From the NCBI RefSeq assembly GCF_900638025.1, contig NZ_LR134481.1, positions 1,488,001 to 1,552,000 of the forward strand: a stretch of DNA of 64,000 nt. Reading direction: 5' to 3'. Shown here piece by piece: positions 60,505 to 64,000 of the stretch. The notes beneath the pieces were generated by a model. It was given only the letters and a program-made list of their open reading frames with translations, did no database searches and had not been told where the DNA came from. Both the position numbers and the translations under genes were made by a program. The number at the start of each line of letters is the position of its first letter. Positions within the stretch are counted from its first letter, which is position 1. The stretch comes from Haemophilus parainfluenzae (GTDB taxonomy: Bacteria; Pseudomonadota; Gammaproteobacteria; Enterobacterales; Pasteurellaceae).

Positions 60505-60592
60505 CCGCACTTGGTTTGCTCGATAGTGGGAGTGAATGAAAGTGCGGTTTGTTTTTAATCATTATTTGCATGTTGCCTTTCGTATGGGCGAC
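60505..60592 (+). promoter_or_regulatory. thrS translational operator: hairpin imitating the tRNA-Thr anticodon arm
   Basis: The distal hairpin GTTGCCT / GGGCGAC (60572-60578 / 60586-60592, one wobble each at two places) has a 7-base loop TTCGTAT in which positions 3-5 are CGT, as in the tRNA-Thr(CGU) anticodon loop. A second, longer stem CCGCACTT / AAGTGCGG (60505-60512 / 60540-60547) lies upstream. E. coli ThrRS binds such a leader and blocks its own translation; here the hairpin ends 8 bases before AAGGA. Confidence 0.72.
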
Positions 60593-60611
60593 CACTGTAT
60601 AAGGAAAAATT

Positions 60612-62543
60612 ATGCCTATTATTACTTTACCGGACGGTTCTAAACGTGAATTTGATCGTCCAGTTTCTGTGTTAGAAGTGGCTCAAGATATCGGAGCCGG
60701 TCTTGCCAAAGCAACCATCGCTGGCCGTGTAAACGGTGAACGTCGTGATGCGTGTGACATCATCAATGAAGATGCCAACCTTGAAATTATTACAGCAAAA
60801 GATGAAGACGGTTTAGAAATTATTCGTCACTCTTGCGCACACTTGCTTGGTCACGCAATCAAACAATTATTCCCCGATGTCAAAATGGCAATCGGTCCAA
60901 CGATTGAAAATGGCTTCTATTATGACGTGGATTTAGACCGTTCTTTAACGCAAGAAGACATTGATGCTATCGAAAAACGTATGCTTGAATTGGCGAAAAC
61001 CAATTATGACGTGATCAAAACTCCGGTAAGCTGGCAAGAAGCAAGAGATACTTTTGAAAAACGCGGTGAGCCATACAAAATGGCTATCTTAGATGAAAAT
61101 ATCGAACGTACCGCAACGCCTGCGCTTTATCATCACGAAGAATACATTGATATGTGTCGTGGACCACATGTGCCGAATATGCGTTTCTGCCACAACTTCA
61201 AATTAATGAAAGTTGCAGGTGCTTATTGGCGTGGCGATAGCAAAAATAAAATGTTACAACGTATCTATGGTACGGCTTGGGCAGATAAAAAACAATTAGC
61301 GGAATACTTAACTCGCTTAGAAGAAGCGGCAAAACGTGACCACCGTAAAATCGGTAAAGCGTTAGATTTATATCATATGCAAGAAGAAGCACCGGGTATG
61401 GTGTTCTGGCATAACGATGGTTGGACAATTTTCCGCGAATTAGAAACCTTCGTACGTACAAAATTAAAAGAATACGATTATCAAGAAGTAAAAGGTCCGT
61501 TCATGATGGACCGTGTGTTATGGGAAAAAACAGGTCACTGGCAAAACTACGGCGATTTGATGTTTACTACACAATCAGAAAACCGTGAATATGCGATTAA
61601 ACCAATGAACTGCCCAGGACACGTTCAAATCTTTAACCAAGGTTTAAAATCTTACCGTGATTTACCAATCCGTATGGCGGAATTTGGTTCTTGTCACCGT
61701 AATGAACCATCAGGTTCTTTACACGGTTTAATGCGTGTGCGTGGCTTTACTCAAGACGATGCACACATTTTCTGTACTGAAGATCAAATTGAAAGTGAAG
61801 TAACCAGTTGTATCAAAATGGTTTACGACATTTACAGCACGTTCGGTTTCCAAAATATTCAGGTGAAATTATCTACTCGTCCTGAAAAACGTATCGGTGC
61901 AGATGATATGTGGGATCGTGCAGAAGCAGGTCTTGCGGCAGCATTAGCGCATAACGGACTTGAATATGAAATTCAAGAAGGTGAAGGCGCATTCTATGGT
62001 CCGAAAATTGAGTTTGCATTACGTGACTGTTTAGATCGTGAATGGCAATGCGGTACTATCCAATTAGACTTTGCATTACCTGGTCGTCTAAATGCGTCTT
62101 ATGTGGCAGAAGACAATGATCGTCGTACACCAGTTATGATTCACCGTGCGATTTTAGGTTCGATTGAGCGTTTCATCGGTATCATTACTGAAGAATATGC
62201 GGGTTTCTTCCCTGCATGGTTAGCGCCAGTTCAAGCGATTGTGATGAATATTACAGATAGCCAAGCAGACTACGTTCAAAAAGTAGTAAAACAACTTTCT
62301 GATGCGGGATTACGTGTCAAAGCAGATTTACGTAATGAGAAAGTCGGCTTCAAGATTCGCGAACACACCTTACGTCGCGTACCTTATATGCTTGTTTGCG
62401 GTGATAAAGAAATCGCAGAAGGCAAAGTGGCTGTACGTACCCGTAAAGGTGCTGATTTAGGTACTTTCACGATTGAAGAGTTTGCAGAAATCTTAAAATC
62501 CCAAGTAAGACAACGTGAGTTGAAATTGTTAGGTGAAGAGTAG
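60612..62543 (+). CDS. thrS: Threonyl-tRNA synthetase
   Basis: A 643-residue class II synthetase with an N-terminal TGS domain (residues 1-61), an editing domain (about 65-225) with [10 protein letters not shown] and MCRGPHV, the catalytic core ([29 protein letters not shown] given as [11 protein letters not shown] and [12 protein letters not shown]), and an anticodon-binding domain from about 535. Length matches E. coli ThrRS (642). The leader carries a predicted autoregulatory operator. In enterobacteria infC follows directly; here fpr on the other strand lies between them. Confidence 0.98.
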   Translation: MPIITLPDGSKREFDRPVSVLEVAQDIGAGLAKATIAGRVNGERRDACDIINEDANLEIITAKDEDGLEIIRHSCAHLLGHAIKQLFPDVKMAIGPTIENGFYYDVDLDRSLTQEDIDAIEKRMLELAKTNYDVIKTPVSWQEARDTFEKRGEPYKMAILDENIERTATPALYHHEEYIDMCRGPHVPNMRFCHNFKLMKVAGAYWRGDSKNKMLQRIYGTAWADKKQLAEYLTRLEEAAKRDHRKIGKALDLYHMQEEAPGMVFWHNDGWTIFRELETFVRTKLKEYDYQEVKGPFMMDRVLWEKTGHWQNYGDLMFTTQSENREYAIKPMNCPGHVQIFNQGLKSYRDLPIRMAEFGSCHRNEPSGSLHGLMRVRGFTQDDAHIFCTEDQIESEVTSCIKMVYDIYSTFGFQNIQVKLSTRPEKRIGADDMWDRAEAGLAAALAHNGLEYEIQEGEGAFYGPKIEFALRDCLDREWQCGTIQLDFALPGRLNASYVAEDNDRRTPVMIHRAILGSIERFIGIITEEYAGFFPAWLAPVQAIVMNITDSQADYVQKVVKQLSDAGLRVKADLRNEKVGFKIREHTLRRVPYMLVCGDKEIAEGKVAVRTRKGADLGTFTIEEFAEILKSQVRQRELKLLGEE

Positions 62544-62561
62544 TAACTCAAGGAATTTAAT

Positions 62562-62597
62562 AAAAGAGGACAAAATATAATCAGTCCTCTTTTATAA
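62562..62597 (+). terminator. thrS terminator
   Basis: AAAAGAGGAC / GTCCTCTTTT (62562-62571 / 62584-62593) with a 12-base loop, shortly after the thrS stop; also faces the end of fpr. An uptake signal follows near 62632. Confidence 0.8.
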
Positions 62598-62647
62598 AGA
62601 AGATAAGAGACAGAATTTGCAATAAAAAACGACCGCACTTTTAACGC

Positions 62648-63427
62648 TTAAAAGGCGTTTTCCATCATAATTTCACCGTCTTTATGTACCCGATGAAGTG
62701 CGAAGCCTTTAGCTTTTAATTTCTCGTAACTTTCTTTTACCATATTCGGGTTGCCACAAATTAAGAAACGGGTATCGACTTTAGTAAAGGTGATATTTAA
62801 CGCGTTTTCCAGTTCGCCGTTTTCTAATAATTGCGGAATTCTTTGGTTTAATGCGCCGGCAATTTTCTCTCGGGTAATGACTGGTTGATAGATGAATTTG
62901 TTGGCATATTTCCCCACAATAGCGTGGTCTTTTAAGTCGGCTAAATACTGTTCAAATATCAAATCATCTACATAAGAAACGGAATGCACTAAGACGACTT
63001 TATCGGCTTTTTGCCATAATGTTTCGTTTTCTAACATCGACAAAAACGGCGCAATGCCTGAACCGGTGGCGAGTAAAACAAGTTCTTTACCCTGAGGAAT
63101 GCGGCTAACGGTAAAGAACCCGATAGGTTTTTTCTCTAATAATAAGCTGTCGCCTGCTTGCATTTGGTTAAAATGCCCTGACATGATGCCGTCTTCAATG
63201 AGGATGGCGTAAAAATCCAGATGATCCGCATTTTCGGCAGAAATCATGGAATAGGCACGGGAAATGTATCCATCTCCTTGCATAAACCCTAATTTGGCAA
63301 ACTGACCGGCAATAAAATCAAAGTCCTTTGGGCGAGTGATACTGAAAGAAAGTAGCTTGGGTGTGTGTTTTTTAACCCAACGCACTTTCTGTTCGGTAAA
63401 AGGATATTCTTTTTTGTGCTCGTTCAT
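62648..63427 (-). CDS. fpr: Ferredoxin/flavodoxin-NADP+ reductase
   Basis: A 259-residue flavoprotein with an FAD-binding barrel (residues 1-105; SRAYSMIS near residue 56, the RxYS motif) and an NADP-binding half (LLATGSGIAPFLSMLENE near residue 119; FLICGNPNMV near residue 225). It moves electrons between NADPH and flavodoxin or ferredoxin. A slightly longer version of the bacterial Fpr (about 248). The start lacks a strong ribosome site (TCAGGAGCT lies at suitable distance). Single-gene unit, convergent with thrS. Confidence 0.93.
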   Translation of the reverse strand: MNEHKKEYPFTEQKVRWVKKHTPKLLSFSITRPKDFDFIAGQFAKLGFMQGDGYISRAYSMISAENADHLDFYAILIEDGIMSGHFNQMQAGDSLLLEKKPIGFFTVSRIPQGKELVLLATGSGIAPFLSMLENETLWQKADKVVLVHSVSYVDDLIFEQYLADLKDHAIVGKYANKFIYQPVITREKIAGALNQRIPQLLENGELENALNITFTKVDTRFLICGNPNMVKESYEKLKAKGFALHRVHKDGEIMMENAF

Positions 63428-63598
63428 AAATAGCTCCTGATTCCTGAATTAAAAAATAAAAGTAAAACAGCAAAAGCGGCAATCGTTAGGTAGGTGATAT
63501 TTTATACGATTTGGACAAATCTTGCTATGCTTTTTCGGAGTAGGTAATTGATTGTCGTAAAAGGTTTTAAAATCAATTTTCCTCACAGCATTCGACTA

Positions 63599-63627
63599 TT
63601 GCTTAACAAGGTAAAATTCTGTAAAAT
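63599..63627 (+). promoter_or_regulatory. infC promoter
   Basis: TTGCTT (63599-63604), 17 bases, TAAAAT (63622-63627); leader of about 98 bases to infC. The rest of the 63428-63731 gap is AT-rich with only the hairpin listed next. Confidence 0.55.
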
Positions 63628-63669
63628 GCACCCGTTTTTGCTCATTCTTAGAGCATTAAAAATGAATTT

Positions 63670-63701
63670 AACTTCTGTTTTTGTATAGTAAAACAGAAGT
63701 T
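63670..63701 (+). promoter_or_regulatory. Stem-loop in the infC leader
   Basis: AACTTCTGTTTT (63670-63681) / AAAACAGAAGTT (63690-63701), a perfect 12-base stem with an 8-base loop, followed by TTTGAGG rather than a full T tract. It ends 30 bases before the infC start. It may be a weak terminator or a regulatory structure. Confidence 0.6.
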
Positions 63702-63731
63702 TTGAGGCTTAATTAATAGAGGAATATCATT

Positions 63732-64000
63732 ATTAAAACCGTAAAAAAAGCTCCGGCAGCTAACCGCCCGAATCGCATTAACGATGAAATTCGAGTAAAA
63801 GAAGTTCGTTTGATTGACCAAGATGGTGAACAAGCGGGGATTGTATCAATTCAACAGGCCTTAGATATGGCAGAACAAGCAGCGCTTGATTTAGTTGAGA
63901 TCAGTCCGAATGCCGAACCACCGGTTTGTCGTATTATGAACTACGGCAAGTTCCTCTATGAAAAGAGCAAAACCGCAAAAGAACAGAAGAAAAAACAAAA
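63732..64000 (+). CDS. infC: Translation initiation factor IF-3 (3' partial, ATT start codon)
   Basis: The frame reads [20 protein letters not shown], then [35 protein letters not shown] and KFLYEKSK, which is plainly IF-3; it runs off the window after 89 codons. No ATG, GTG or TTG lies in frame near the start. ATT 63732 follows AGAGGA (63718-63723) at 8 bases; ATT 63729 is a second option. E. coli infC also starts at ATT, and IF-3 lowers its own synthesis by rejecting that codon. The protein removes non-canonical starts and keeps 30S subunits free. Confidence 0.93.
   Translation, partial: MKTVKKAPAANRPNRINDEIRVKEVRLIDQDGEQAGIVSIQQALDMAEQAALDLVEISPNAEPPVCRIMNYGKFLYEKSKTAKEQKKKQ

Overview
The window is a chromosomal segment of a Pasteurellaceae bacterium of the Haemophilus group. 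The evidence is an AT-rich genome with the Hin-type DNA uptake signal (core AAGTGCGGT or its complement), seen by eye at about 35 places, often as inverted pairs that form terminators, plus housekeeping proteins that match remembered Haemophilus sequences. Haemophilus parainfluenzae or a close oral relative is my best guess. That species call is an inference, helped by the sucrose/fructoside locus and by a trp operon that is split in H. influenzae Rd.

Layout. 1-4.0 kb: a three-gene unit without uptake signals. It encodes an ABC importer fused into one polypeptide (its 5' end lies outside the window), an L-2-amino-thiazoline-4-carboxylate (ATC) hydrolase and an N-carbamoyl-L-amino-acid hydrolase. 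Together these should import ATC-like compounds and convert them to L-cysteine. 4.0-9.5 kb: cmk, rpsA, ihfB, lapA-lapB, pyrF, yciH. 9.6-14.3 kb: a SirB-like membrane protein, ettA with an unusual leader, a zevA-zevB type metal pair and nfsB. 14.4-21.8 kb (minus strand): a flippase / pyruvyl-transferase-like / ElyC-like operon, an SbmA/YddA-like ABC protein and a TonB-dependent receptor with candidate operators. 21.9-28.0 kb: tRNA-Val(GAC), pykA, dnaB, alr, pgi. 28.04-29.28 kb: an IS3-family element (IS150 group) that split the pgi terminator. 29.3-33.6 kb (minus): fructokinase, GST, GH32 fructosidase and a SET-type MFS transporter. 33.7-36.9 kb: tyrS, a predicted Fur-controlled small RNA, sfsA, yccA. 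37.0-45.4 kb: a ComEA-like protein with a long LEA-like segment, sucA-sucB, a CytX-like permease, sucC-sucD. 45.5-48.2 kb: yciO, rluB, cysB. 48.2-50.1 kb: a small accessory cassette (XRE repressor and a broken membrane protein on a shared operator) and an MFS gene. 50.2-51.7 kb: prmB and smrB, divergent. 51.7-59.6 kb (minus): a complete trp operon, trpE-trpG-tautomerase-trpD-trpCF-SDR-trpB-trpA, behind a TrpR operator and without an attenuator. 59.8-64 kb: azoR, thrS with a leader that imitates the tRNA-Thr anticodon arm, fpr, and the start of infC with an ATT start codon.

The most novel-looking items are the ATC-to-cysteine scavenging unit, the Fur-box small RNA between sfsA and tyrS, the promoter-plus-terminator leader of ettA, the XRE/membrane-protein cassette and the expanded ComEA-like protein. 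I saw no CRISPR array, no prophage and no phase-variable tandem repeats. All calls come from reading the sequence and from memory of the families; no database search was run.
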